The notes under the pieces: generated by a model | Told to the model about the DNA's origin: nothing | The model's database searches: none | The model's input: the letters and a program-made list of their open reading frames with translations, nothing else | Part shown: positions 1-8,104 of the stretch, in pieces | Numbering within the stretch: the stretch's first letter is position 1 | Layout of the letters: every line of letters begins with the position of its first letter | DNA from: Candidatus Poribacteria bacterium | GTDB taxonomy: Bacteria; Poribacteria; WGA-4E; WGA-3G | DNA length: 64,000 nt | Assembly: GCA_958295945.1 (NCBI GenBank) | Contig: OY282386.1 | Coordinates: 682,001-746,000 of the forward strand | Direction of reading: 5' to 3' | Program-made: the position numbers and the translations under genes

Positions 1-250
1 CTGGCCAATATCCATCGTCGCCTTCCATATATGGACCTCCTGTGCGGATTCCATCCATGAGTGAATCTCCACCTTGTGCCCATCCATGTTGGTGACATAT
101 CTCTAAAAAATCTCGTCGTAAATTCAGAATTGAATCTGAATCTATCAACCCCTTAAAGTATAAATACCCATCTTGCTGTGCCCGTTTTTGAAGTTGATCG
201 GGTTGATTTATTAGTTCGTTAGATATTGTAAAAGGTTCTATTCTTGTCAT
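1..250 (-). CDS. Phytanoyl-CoA dioxygenase (PhyH)-like protein, N-terminal part
   Basis: The reading frame runs off the left edge of the window; 83 codons are visible. The start ATG (250-248) has a GGAG ribosome site 6 bases upstream. The visible N-terminus has a helical lead (NQPDQLQKRAQQDGYLYFKGL) and then LRRDFLEIC, the usual opening of PhyH-family 2-oxoglutarate/Fe(II) oxygenases, with the W-AQGGD-LMDGI segment following. The metal-binding HxD...H residues lie outside the window, so activity cannot be judged. Two further PhyH genes lie at 35312 and 39170. The family call rests only on the N-terminal pattern. Confidence 0.6.
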   Translation of the reverse strand, partial: MTRIEPFTISNELINQPDQLQKRAQQDGYLYFKGLIDSDSILNLRRDFLEICHQHGWAQGGDSLMDGIRTGGPYMEGDDGYWP

Positions 251-428
251 ATTCTACTCCAATAGTTTAGGAGGTTTCTATTGTAGATGTTATATGTAAT
301 TATAGCAATTAAACATCAGGAGTGCAAATCATATCAAATGTGTTGGGTTGCTTAAAGTTTTGTGATTTTTTGAAAAATTGTGGATTTTTTGTCAGGATTA
401 GGAATTTCGATTTTGAAAGAAATGTAAG

Positions 429-456
429 AGGCGCAATGAATTGCGCGACTACAACC
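429..456. repeat. Dispersed hairpin repeat (GCGCAAT-ATTGCGC type)
   Basis: GAGGCGCAATGAATTGCGCG followed by ACTAC is a near-perfect palindrome between two genes. The same unit recurs at 22051-22081, near 25151-25178 and, degenerate, near 33862-33880. It looks like a REP/BIME-type dispersed palindrome. Confidence 0.6.
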
Positions 457-499
457 TCGTTTTTCTAAATGTAAAGTGCATTGTTAATTTCAGATTTTA

Positions 500-619
500 C
501 TATAGTCTTCGGAGTTCGTCAGCGAATGCTTCAATTAACGCTTGGACGACATCGTTGGTTTTCATGTATTTTGCGTAGCATTTGACAGCAAATTCATTGT
601 GTTTATCTTGTAATTTCAT
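500..619 (-). CDS. Small 39-aa protein, possible truncated DUF2280-like helix-turn-helix
   Basis: ATG at 619-617 is preceded by AAGGAGA at 7-base spacing, so this start is chosen over an upstream in-frame codon that lacks one. The 39-residue product starts MKLQDKHNEFAV and ends ADELRRL. Its helical layout (KLQDKHxxFxVxxxAxY...VVQALxEAFAxEL) resembles the N-terminus of the phage-linked DUF2280 family. Members of that family are longer, so this is either a short homologue or a remnant. A candidate promoter (TATAAA as complement of 715-720) and an inverted repeat at 651-668 lie upstream. Function unknown. Confidence 0.45.
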   Translation of the reverse strand: MKLQDKHNEFAVKCYAKYMKTNDVVQALIEAFADELRRL

Positions 620-650
620 TGTTTGTCTCCTTCTAAAAAAGTTACGAAAC

Positions 651-668
651 TGTAAGAAATCTCTTACA
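651..668. promoter_or_regulatory. Perfect inverted repeat in the leader of the 39-aa gene
   Basis: TGTAAGA-AATC-TCTTACA is a perfect 7-bp inverted repeat with a 4-base centre, 32 bases upstream of the small gene's start codon. The half-site ACTGTAAGA recurs at about 759-767. It could be an operator or a short leader hairpin; nothing here decides which. Confidence 0.35.
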
Positions 669-1110
669 TGCTGTATAACAGCCAAACTGCCTGTCCCGCC
701 AGTGTCTGTCTGGGTTTATAGCACATAATTTGATGGTAGCAAAATTTGAATTTTGAAAACTGTAAGATTCTTCTGAGATGCTGAGATTTGTCCGTTATTT
801 TTCAATAGAAATGTGTGATGAATTGTCTGAATATTGTGTTCTATATTCGTCATAGTATCCATTTTCTCACTCTTATAAATTTCTCAATAGTGTTAAATAA
901 TATGTCACATACATAATTTAATTCGTATTGTATATATTAACATATAAATCTGCTTATGTCAAATTATTTTTTACGATTTTTCATATTTTTCATTTTTTTG
1001 TTTATTTTTGGATAAATTTCTCACGAAAGTTGCGTGTATAAGTGAATATTAACGACAGAGGTTTGGAGACCTCACCATAAACATCAATTTAAGGAGATCA
1101 ATCCATTTTA

Positions 1111-1254
1111 TTAGTCCCTTCAGTCCCAAATGAAGGTTAAGAAATAAATAAGGTAATTTCCTTGAGAAGTCCGGAGCGGTTAGGAAACCGCTCCTACCGG
1201 GTTTGAGAAAATGAGAATTACCCGTTTAATAAATTAATCTTCATTAGGGACTAT
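1111..1254. repeat. MITE-like element with imperfect terminal inverted repeats
   Basis: The left end TTAGTCCC...AATGAAGGTTAAG and the right end AATCTTCATTAGGGACTA are imperfect inverted copies. They enclose the hairpin GAGCGGTTAGGAAACCGCTC. The right 70 bases, from GGTTAGGAAACCGCTCC through CGTTTAATAAATTAATCTTC, recur at about 1413-1482. A diverged relative of the left arm may lie near 41743-41770. Confidence 0.5.
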
Positions 1255-1611
1255 ATGTTTATTCTTATATGCCGTTCCTACGGAACTCAAGAAGGGTGGG
1301 ATAACGTCTTTCTATAAACATAGCGTCCCTACGGGACTGAAGACATCTATATCAGACAACTATGAACCACTAAATTTCACTTATGCCAGCATACGCGTAT
1401 GGTATTCTGCATTGGTTAGGAAACCGCTCCTGCCGGGTTTGAGAAAATGAGAATTACCCGTTTAATAAATTAATCTTCATAATTGAGCGACTACAAACCA
1501 TCTATTTCTTTATGGTATGTTCTCAATTGGAAATGGTATTATGATTATTCTTCACCATAATTTTCAGAATGTGCTACAATTCCTAACAATCCATTGATGA
1601 GGAGGAATGAT

Positions 1612-2793
1612 ATGCTTAGTATAAAACATATTGAAACATTGACATTGAATGTGCCGTTTTATTGTGATCGTGTCAGTCGGCACATGCACCGTGCTTTAAC
1701 ACACGGTGAACGCGTTTGTGTCTACCGAGTGGAACTTAGTAATTCAGAGATTGGATATGGTGAAAACTTATCTGATGAGTCGGGTAATATTGAACGTCTG
1801 ATTGGACAAAATCCGTTCGCTTGTATGAATGATGATGGTGTTGGCTTCGGTATTCAGATGGCATTGTATGATGCTGTTGGTAAAAGTGTTGGCGTGTCAG
1901 TGTCAGATTTGATCGGACCAAAAGCGCGGGATCGTAGTCCGATTTCATGGTGGGATATTGATATGCCACCTGAGGACTGGGTCGCTGAGGTGCAGGAATC
2001 TGTGAAGCGGGGATATACGTCAGCAAAGCTCAAAGCGCGACCTTGGCGGGATATATATGCACAGGTTGATGCTGTTGGTAATGCTGTGCCTGATAACTAC
2101 CGACTCGATATTGACTTCAACGGTTTCCTGAGAACTGCGGATGATGCAATTCCAGTGCTACAAGAACTGGATAACCATCCGAATGTTGCAATCTACGAAA
2201 GTCCATTTTATCTTGGCACAGATTTAGAAGGAGCAGCAAGATTACAGGAAGCAGTAGAAAAAAGGATTGTAGAACACTGGAATGAATCTTGTCTTCATGC
2301 ACGTTGTTGTGGTGGCTTCGTTGTTGGAGGCGGAGTCAACTCATTACTACGTACGAATGCTCTCTGTGCTTCGTTTGGTCAACCGTTTTGGTTACAGATG
2401 GTTGGTACAGGCATAACTACTGCATATTGTGTCCATCTCGGTGCCGTGCTTTCACAAGCAGAATTACCCGCAATTACATGCCACGAATTGTGGGAATCAG
2501 ATCTGCTTGCGAAACGGCTTGATGTCGTTGATGGGACTATTGAAGTTCCTGATAAACCCGGTTTGGGAGTTGATATAGACGAGGATGCATTAAGAGAATA
2601 TAGTGTTGACTCATCAACACCTACACCACAGCAGTTATTTCATCAGAGTGATTATACTTGTAGAGTACATATTCCAAATCCTGATGGAGGAGAAACAGTC
2701 CACGATTTTGAGAATGAAGGTGTGTATTATCCTGCGTTCAGTGAAGGAGAGTATCCTGGATTTGTTCCAGGGGTTTGGATGGAGGTAGTTTAG
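1612..2793 (+). CDS. Enolase-superfamily (mandelate racemase/muconate-lactonizing-like) enzyme
   Basis: Start chosen at ATG 1612, which follows GAGGAGGAATGAT; an in-frame ATG at 1594 lies inside the ribosome site. The 393-aa product has the two-domain layout of the superfamily: an N-terminal cap, then a barrel with the base pair KLK (K139, K141), metal ligands in DIDFNG (about D169) and IYESPF (E196), and NES at the next strand. These enzymes abstract a proton alpha to a carboxylate on sugar acids or similar compounds; the substrate cannot be read from sequence. The region after NES is rich in Cys and Gly. A strong terminator follows at 2815. Confidence 0.8.
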   Translation: MLSIKHIETLTLNVPFYCDRVSRHMHRALTHGERVCVYRVELSNSEIGYGENLSDESGNIERLIGQNPFACMNDDGVGFGIQMALYDAVGKSVGVSVSDLIGPKARDRSPISWWDIDMPPEDWVAEVQESVKRGYTSAKLKARPWRDIYAQVDAVGNAVPDNYRLDIDFNGFLRTADDAIPVLQELDNHPNVAIYESPFYLGTDLEGAARLQEAVEKRIVEHWNESCLHARCCGGFVVGGGVNSLLRTNALCASFGQPFWLQMVGTGITTAYCVHLGAVLSQAELPAITCHELWESDLLAKRLDVVDGTIEVPDKPGLGVDIDEDALREYSVDSSTPTPQQLFHQSDYTCRVHIPNPDGGETVHDFENEGVYYPAFSEGEYPGFVPGVWMEVV

Positions 2794-2814
2794 GAGTTTT
2801 AGGTGAAATTCCGC

Positions 2815-2850
2815 AATGCTCCAGTTGTGATGTGGCTGGAGCATTTTTTG
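2815..2850 (+). terminator. Rho-independent terminator after the enolase-superfamily gene
   Basis: AATGCTCCAG and CTGGAGCATT form a 10-bp stem around a 10-base loop and run into TTTTTTG. It ends the forward gene 22 bases after its stop. Confidence 0.85.
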
Positions 2851-3016
2851 TTCTTCTCAATCGTGTCAATTTCAGTCTGACCTTTGTTCATCAGAATCTC
2901 GTAAAGCACTGAACATGTGGAGTTGCGGGAATTAGAGATGTTTTGCCGCGTTTTCAGTGCCTTCCGCGATTCTGCATATCGTGGTTGAAAACCACTCCAA
3001 CAATTACTATTTTACG

Positions 3017-3790
3017 TCAACTTTTACTATACATCTCCTGTATCACATCACACATATCCTGAGCATCCGCAAGATATTCATTCATTGTCTTTTCAATAAA
3101 TGTCTCAGGAATACCGTGCATTGCTTCTGCGATAGCACCCGCAATTGCTCCAAGTGTATCAGCATCCGCGCCAAGCGATATTGCATTCCGCACCGCATCT
3201 TCAAAACTCTCCGATTCCAATGCACATGTAATTCCTTGTGGGACAGTTTTTTGGCTAGTCTCGTTGAAAAAGTAATCTGGACGTATTTCGTCAACAGATT
3301 TGGTTAAGTCATAATCGTACTCATCTACAATCACTTTGCGGATGTCTGTTGGAATTTCTCCTTGAAATGCAAGCCAGATAGCATGTGTAGTTGCACGCCC
3401 GCCTTTCATGCCTTCAGGATGATTGTGGGTTATTTCAGTTACTTTATCGGATGCAGCAAGTGCTTCGTCAAGATTATCACGGTTCAGGAATGCAGCGGGA
3501 GAAACACGCATCGCAGCACCGTTACCATAACTATTATATGGTTCAGGCGTATCTTCATGAATCCATTGTGCGAACATACCACCATAACCTTTGCCTGGAT
3601 AATTTTGACACCATTCCTGCATCGTCTCTGCGGGTGGTAGGTCATGTAGTAATATATCTGCTACTGCTATTGTGCAAACTGAATCATCTGTAAAAAAACA
3701 CTCCTGAGTAAAGAATTCAAATTCTTTGGTTTTGATAGGATCCCACTCATATATGGAACCAACAATATCTCCAATAATTGCTCCGATCAT
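3017..3790 (-). CDS. ADP-ribosylglycohydrolase (DraG/ARH-like) family protein
   Basis: The 257-aa protein begins MIGAIIGDIVGSIYEW and has TDD at residues 34-36 and GADADTLGAIAGAIAEA from residue 207, the paired metal-ligand motifs of the ADP-ribosylglycohydrolase fold. Members remove ADP-ribose from proteins or small molecules using two Mg ions; the target here is unknown. The ribosome site GAAGGAGTAATAA precedes ATG at 3790. The gene stands alone and converges on the enolase-superfamily gene. Length and ligand residues look complete. Confidence 0.85.
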   Translation of the reverse strand: MIGAIIGDIVGSIYEWDPIKTKEFEFFTQECFFTDDSVCTIAVADILLHDLPPAETMQEWCQNYPGKGYGGMFAQWIHEDTPEPYNSYGNGAAMRVSPAAFLNRDNLDEALAASDKVTEITHNHPEGMKGGRATTHAIWLAFQGEIPTDIRKVIVDEYDYDLTKSVDEIRPDYFFNETSQKTVPQGITCALESESFEDAVRNAISLGADADTLGAIAGAIAEAMHGIPETFIEKTMNEYLADAQDMCDVIQEMYSKS

Positions 3791-4000
3791 TTATTACTCC
3801 TTCATTTGAATCTATGTATAGTAGTTTTAATTTTTCTATGTTTTATATAAACTTTGACTTAGAGAATTATCTTACTCCCTTGTAATTATGCTATCTTTTT
3901 ATAGATTTGTCTATTTTATTTTTCTCAATCATGAATATGGAACTTGTGATAAAATAATGAATACTAAACGCCATAAATCACTTTAAAATAGGAGAAAGAT

Positions 4001-4840
4001 ATGAGCGAAGAACTTTTTGTTAGTCAAGAATTCACACCAGTCAACGGGTTCACATCAGGGATAGAAGGACCAGCATGTGATGCTGATGGCAACCTTTATG
4101 CCGTCAACTTTGAAAGACAACATACAATTGGGAAAGTTAGACCGGATGGAGAAGCAAGTGTTTTCGTAGAATTGGAAAACGGTAGCATCGGCAACGGTAT
4201 CCGCTTCAATAGTGAAGGTTATATGTTCATAGCAGACTATACAAACCACAATGTTTTGAAAGTAGATATGGATACCCGAGAGATAAGCGTGCACGCACAC
4301 GAACCTGATATGAATCAACCGAATGACCTTGCTATCGGAGCAAATGATATTCTCTATGCGAGTGACCCGAATTGGGGTAATTCTACCGGACAGATTTGGC
4401 GAATTGGGACGAATGGTCGGGTTACATTATTGGAAACAGATATGGGAACTACAAACGGAATTGAGGTGAGTCCAGATGAAAAAACGCTTTATGTCAATGA
4501 ATCTGTGCAACGTAATATCTGGACTTATGACTTGTCTCCTAATGGTGAGGTAAGCAATAAGCGACTATTAATTCAGTTTCCAGATTTTGGTATGGATGGC
4601 ATGCGGTGTGATATTGAGGGTAATCTGTATGTTACTCGACACGGTAAAGGCACGATTGCAAAACTGTCACCTGATGGTGATGTGCTCTTGGAAGTAGAGT
4701 TGACTGGGAAAAATTGCACGAACATTGCATTTGGTGGACCGGATGGGTGCACGTGCTATGTTACGATGGCGGATCGTGGGAATGTTGAGGTATTCCGTGC
4801 CGACAAACCGGGTAGAAGTTGGAAGTTATTCCAACGGTAA
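4001..4840 (+). CDS. SMP-30/gluconolactonase-like beta-propeller protein
   Basis: The 279-aa protein starts at ATG 4001 after AGGAGAAAG. It shows repeated propeller blades (GPACDADGNLYAVNF, NGIRFNSEGYMFIADY, NDLAIGANDILYASD, NGIEVSPDEKTLYVNES, DGMRCDIEGNLYVTRHG) with the Asn and Asp positions expected of calcium-binding SMP-30/gluconolactonase/strictosidine-synthase-like propellers. It probably hydrolyses a sugar lactone or ester. No signal peptide is seen, so it should be cytoplasmic. Monocistronic as far as visible. Confidence 0.8.
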   Translation: MSEELFVSQEFTPVNGFTSGIEGPACDADGNLYAVNFERQHTIGKVRPDGEASVFVELENGSIGNGIRFNSEGYMFIADYTNHNVLKVDMDTREISVHAHEPDMNQPNDLAIGANDILYASDPNWGNSTGQIWRIGTNGRVTLLETDMGTTNGIEVSPDEKTLYVNESVQRNIWTYDLSPNGEVSNKRLLIQFPDFGMDGMRCDIEGNLYVTRHGKGTIAKLSPDGDVLLEVELTGKNCTNIAFGGPDGCTCYVTMADRGNVEVFRADKPGRSWKLFQR

Positions 4841-4865
4841 TTCGTTCTTGATATCTTTTAAAATA

Positions 4866-4894
4866 TTGACAAATTTTGTGATTTGTGATAATCT
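4866..4894 (+). promoter_or_regulatory. Sigma-70 type promoter for the O-methyltransferase gene
   Basis: TTGACA (4866-4871), a 17-base spacer and TAATCT (4889-4894). The -10 box overlaps an alternative GTG start at 4885, so translation should begin at ATG 4909 on a very short leader. Confidence 0.7.
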
Positions 4895-4908
4895 TTCGTA
4901 AATATTTT

Positions 4909-5478
4909 ATGAATGATAAAATCTTTATGCAAGTCTATGAATCTATATTAACCCGTCTTGAAAAAACCGCGAAACAGTATACCAATATCGCTCCAGAAAA
5001 CGGTCAGTTCCTTTCAATTCTCACCCGATCAATTCATGCCAAATACGTTTTTGAAGTAGGTGCCAGCAACGGTTATTCTGCAATTTGGATTGCAGCTGCA
5101 CTTAAGGAAACCAGAGGAAGACTAATTACCTTGGAATCCGACCCAGAACGTGCAAAAGAAGCGCAGTCCAATCTCAGTAAATCAGGCCTTGATGATATTG
5201 TTGAAATCCGTGTTGGGAATGCACTTCAGGAAATACCCAAATGTGATTTTACTTTCGATCTCGCGTTTCTTGACGCTGAGAAAGGTCAATACCTCCAATA
5301 CTTAGAATTAGTGTTGCCAAAAATCCGTTCAGGTGGTTTAATTGTAGCTGATGATACAATTACAATGCGTGATGAGATGTTGGATTATGTGGAATTTGTC
5401 TTTAATACACCACTCTTAGATTCTGTAGATATCCCGTTGGATGATGGGATTATTTTAAGTTATAGAACTAAGAAGTAA
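4909..5478 (+). CDS. Class I SAM-dependent O-methyltransferase
   Basis: The 189-aa product has the SAM-binding motif FEVGASNGYSAIWIA, the acidic strand end TLESDPERA, and LAFLDAEKGQY and GGLIVADDT. This is the layout of family-3 (catechol/caffeoyl-CoA type) O-methyltransferases. It is expected to be cytosolic and metal-dependent, methylating a small molecule that cannot be named. ATG 4909 is chosen because the promoter -10 box sits on the only upstream start; no strong ribosome site is present, which fits a nearly leaderless message. Confidence 0.8.
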   Translation: MNDKIFMQVYESILTRLEKTAKQYTNIAPENGQFLSILTRSIHAKYVFEVGASNGYSAIWIAAALKETRGRLITLESDPERAKEAQSNLSKSGLDDIVEIRVGNALQEIPKCDFTFDLAFLDAEKGQYLQYLELVLPKIRSGGLIVADDTITMRDEMLDYVEFVFNTPLLDSVDIPLDDGIILSYRTKK

Positions 5479-5511
5479 GGTGCTTAAGTTTCGTGGTTAA
5501 TAGGAAAAGGT

Positions 5512-5718
5512 ATGTTCTGTTTGTTGGGTGAAAAATGGTTTGACGATTATTGGATGAATTATGGTAAAATTACAGTCCAGGATGAGACAGGGAAAATAAA
5601 AAAGATTACCAATTTGCACGATTTTGTCGTTTATAGAGGTGGAGACACAAACTTGATCATTCCACGGACAAGAAGAAAGAAGGTGAACCAAATTGAAGGT
5701 TCTCATTCCACCAATTAA
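5512..5718 (+). CDS. Possible small protein upstream of and overlapping the adenine methylase
   Basis: A 68-codon frame opens at ATG 5512 behind AGGAAAAGG and ends 26 bases inside the methylase gene. The C-terminal half is basic (RTRRKKVNQIEG). No family is recognised. Coupling to a DNA methylase would fit a controller or accessory role, but composition alone does not show the frame is translated. Confidence 0.35.
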   Translation: MFCLLGEKWFDDYWMNYGKITVQDETGKIKKITNLHDFVVYRGGDTNLIIPRTRRKKVNQIEGSHSTN

Positions 5719-6610
5719 ATGTCAGGGCATCAAGAGTAAATTAGTGACATGGATAGCAGAAACACACCAATGGAATGGAGATGGCACATGGATTGAACCA
5801 TTTATGGGCTCTGGTGTTGTCGGTTTTAACGCTAAGCCAAGTAGAGCAGTTTTCTGTGATACAAACCCCCATCTTATCTCTTTCTATCAGGGAATTAATA
5901 ACGGAACAATCAATCCACATGTCACACGTGAATTTCTTGTTTCAGAAGGTAATGAATTATCAAAACACGGTGCTGATTACTACTATGAAGTCCGTAACAG
6001 ATTCAATACGGATAAATCTGCGCTTGATTTCTTGTTTCTAAACCGTGCTTGTTTTAACGGATTGATCCGCTTCAATAGGAAAGGTAAATTTAATGTTCCA
6101 TTTGGCCACAAACCTGAACGCTTTTCTAAATCATATATCACAAAAATCGTAAATCAAGTCCATTGGGTATACAAACTTGCCAGTCTTAGTGACTGGACTT
6201 TCATACACCAGGATTTTCGTGACACTTTGGCTACTGCGACCGAAATGGATTTCATATACTGTGATCCTCCCTATGCAGGAAGACATACCGATTACTTTAA
6301 TAGTTGGAGCAGGAAAGATGAAATAACATTGTGCGAGAAACTTAGAAGTTCCGATGCACAATTTATACTTTCAACATGGCATAGCAACGAACATAGAGAA
6401 AATACAGCTATACAAACGTTATGGTCTGAATTCAACGTCATTACTCGTGAACATTATTACCACGTTGGTGCAAGTGAATCTAATAGAAAACCTATGTTGG
6501 AAGCTCTAATTACTAATTTTGAATCTCCAATCACAGATACGAATAATAGCACAAATAATACATATAATCTTGATGATAACATCAAGCAAACATTTCTCTT
6601 TGATAGATAA
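5693..6610 (+). CDS. D12-class DNA adenine-N6 methyltransferase (Dam-like)
   Basis: The homologous frame starts at TTG 5693 with AGAAGG about 10 bases upstream. The 305-aa protein has the D12/alpha-class order: PPIKCQGIKSKL at the N-terminus (SAM/target base), FMGSGVVG (37-44, motif I) and DPPY (191-194, catalytic motif IV). This family methylates adenine, often in GATC, but the recognition site cannot be read from sequence. No restriction endonuclease follows, so it appears to be an orphan methylase. The C-terminal tail is Asn-rich and looks disordered. Confidence 0.85.
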   Translation: MKVLIPPIKCQGIKSKLVTWIAETHQWNGDGTWIEPFMGSGVVGFNAKPSRAVFCDTNPHLISFYQGINNGTINPHVTREFLVSEGNELSKHGADYYYEVRNRFNTDKSALDFLFLNRACFNGLIRFNRKGKFNVPFGHKPERFSKSYITKIVNQVHWVYKLASLSDWTFIHQDFRDTLATATEMDFIYCDPPYAGRHTDYFNSWSRKDEITLCEKLRSSDAQFILSTWHSNEHRENTAIQTLWSEFNVITREHYYHVGASESNRKPMLEALITNFESPITDTNNSTNNTYNLDDNIKQTFLFDR

Positions 6611-6661
6611 GTTATGATATTTGACAGAACAATTAAATGATGCCAATTAGAGGACTCAAAC

Positions 6662-7855
6662 ATTTCACTTAAAACCAAACTATCCCACAAATCCGAACGT
6701 TTCACAGAATCTGTCATTCGTGGCATGACACAGTTATGTTTAAAGCATAATGCGATCAATTTGTCACAAGGCACACCTGCTTATCAACCTCCAGATGATG
6801 TGAAGCAGGCTGCGATTGTAGCCATACAAGATGGATATAACCAGTATAGTATCACTTGGGGAGCACCTGATTTTCGTGAAGCAATTGCACACAAAATGAA
6901 GACATTCAACGGCATTGAAACCGATGCTGCCAAAAATGTAACTGTAACCTGTGGTTCAACAGAAGGCATGCTGTCCGCTCTCCTTGCTATCATCAATCCT
7001 GGAGATGAGGTAATTATATTTGAACCGTTCTATGAAAACTATGGACCGGATACGATTATCTCAGGTGCCAAACCTGTGTATGTAGCACTCCAGGAGACAG
7101 AAACAGAAGATGGAGGAATGCGGTTCATTTATGACAAAAATGATTTGAAAAACGCATTTTCAGCAAAGACAAAAGCGATTATACTTAACACTCCCAATAA
7201 TCCTCTCGGAAAAGTATTTACGCTTGCTGAACTCCAGGAGATAGCTGAACTTTGCTGTGAACACGACTGCATTGCAATTACTGATGAAATATATGAACAT
7301 ATGATATATGACGACAGACCACATATTAGCATTGGCAGTCTACGACAAATGAAGGATAGGACAATCACAGTGTCAGGATTAAGTAAGACTTATTCTATGA
7401 CGGGGTGGCGATTAGGATATGTAGTCGCGCCTGAGATATTATCCAATGCTATACGAAAAATGCATGATTTCCTAACTGTCGGTGCACCACATCCTTTACA
7501 ACGCGCAGGAATAGCTGCCCTCAACTTGCCTTCAAGTTATTACACAGAATTGGTCGAAAAATATGACAGAAACCGCCAAAGACTCGTTAATATATTGAAA
7601 GATGCAGGATTTCGTTGTCATCCACCTGAGGCGGCATACTATATTATGACAGATATTTCAGATTTTGGTTTTCCAGATGATACTGCGTTCGCACATTGGT
7701 TAGTAAAGGAAATTGGTGTCGGTGGAGTGCCTGGATCCAGTTTCTACAGTCGTCCACACCTGGGGAAAACAAAGTTTCGTTTTATGTTTAGCATGTCAGA
7801 TGAGATTTTAGATGCAGCGGGAGATCGTTTGATGAAGATTAAATCTAAAATATGA
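6662..7855 (+). CDS. PLP-dependent class I/II aminotransferase, probable ATT start
   Basis: Homology to aspartate-type aminotransferases begins 21 codons before the first ATG (6725). Residues KSERFTESVIRGMTQL match the usual N-terminus of the family. The frame is open from 6641, and the best start is ATT 6662, seven bases after AGAGGA. The 397-aa protein has substrate/PLP motifs NLSQGTP, GSTEGM, NTPNNPLG, DEIYEHMIYD, and the Schiff-base lysine in SGLSKTYSMTGWRLGY (K242). It probably transaminates an aromatic or aliphatic amino acid in the cytosol. ATT starts are rare; an ATG 6725 start would remove the N-terminal segment. Confidence 0.85.
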   Translation: MSLKTKLSHKSERFTESVIRGMTQLCLKHNAINLSQGTPAYQPPDDVKQAAIVAIQDGYNQYSITWGAPDFREAIAHKMKTFNGIETDAAKNVTVTCGSTEGMLSALLAIINPGDEVIIFEPFYENYGPDTIISGAKPVYVALQETETEDGGMRFIYDKNDLKNAFSAKTKAIILNTPNNPLGKVFTLAELQEIAELCCEHDCIAITDEIYEHMIYDDRPHISIGSLRQMKDRTITVSGLSKTYSMTGWRLGYVVAPEILSNAIRKMHDFLTVGAPHPLQRAGIAALNLPSSYYTELVEKYDRNRQRLVNILKDAGFRCHPPEAAYYIMTDISDFGFPDDTAFAHWLVKEIGVGGVPGSSFYSRPHLGKTKFRFMFSMSDEILDAAGDRLMKIKSKI

Positions 7856-7896
7856 ATGATGTAAATGCTTGAAAACCTACTATTGAGGAAATGACA

Positions 7897-8103
7897 ATGG
7901 ATACCGTCTTTGATAAAGAAACACATGAAATCTATGAAGAAGAGATAAAATCGCTTATTCAGCATGACCCAAAGTATATTACACTTGGACCTGATGAACT
8001 TGAAGCGATTGTGAAAGCATTTGATTTTACATTATCGAATGGACGTGATAAGGTTAGAGCACAAATGCTGTATGATATGGTTCAAGAAAAAAGAGAAAGC
8101 TAA
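7897..8103 (+). CDS. Small acidic protein coupled to the Rad50-like ATPase
   Basis: ATG 7897 is chosen because GAGGAA lies 6-8 bases upstream; the ATG at 7891 is too close. The 68-aa acidic, helical product starts MDTVFDKETHEIYEEEI and is not recognised. Its stop is one base before the ATG of the next gene, so the two are almost certainly translated together. It may be a partner or regulator of the ATPase, but nothing in it shows an activity. Confidence 0.65.
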   Translation: MDTVFDKETHEIYEEEIKSLIQHDPKYITLGPDELEAIVKAFDFTLSNGRDKVRAQMLYDMVQEKRES

Positions 8104-8104
8104 T

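Larger units (their letters stand above)
620..1611. other. Gene-free 1-kb spacer with hairpin and inverted repeats
   Basis: No convincing gene is seen. The left half (about 780-1020) is very AT-rich. The right half holds GAGGTTTGGAGACCTC (about 1059-1074), an inverted-repeat element at 1111-1254, a second copy of that element's right half (about 1413-1482), and a CGTCCCTACGGGACTGAAGA unit (about 1313-1334) of the family seen again near 55380-55450. Confidence 0.6.

Noticed and set aside
5693-6610. Adenine methylase considered as part of a DpnII-type restriction system
   Set aside because: No endonuclease gene is next to it; the following gene is an aminotransferase.
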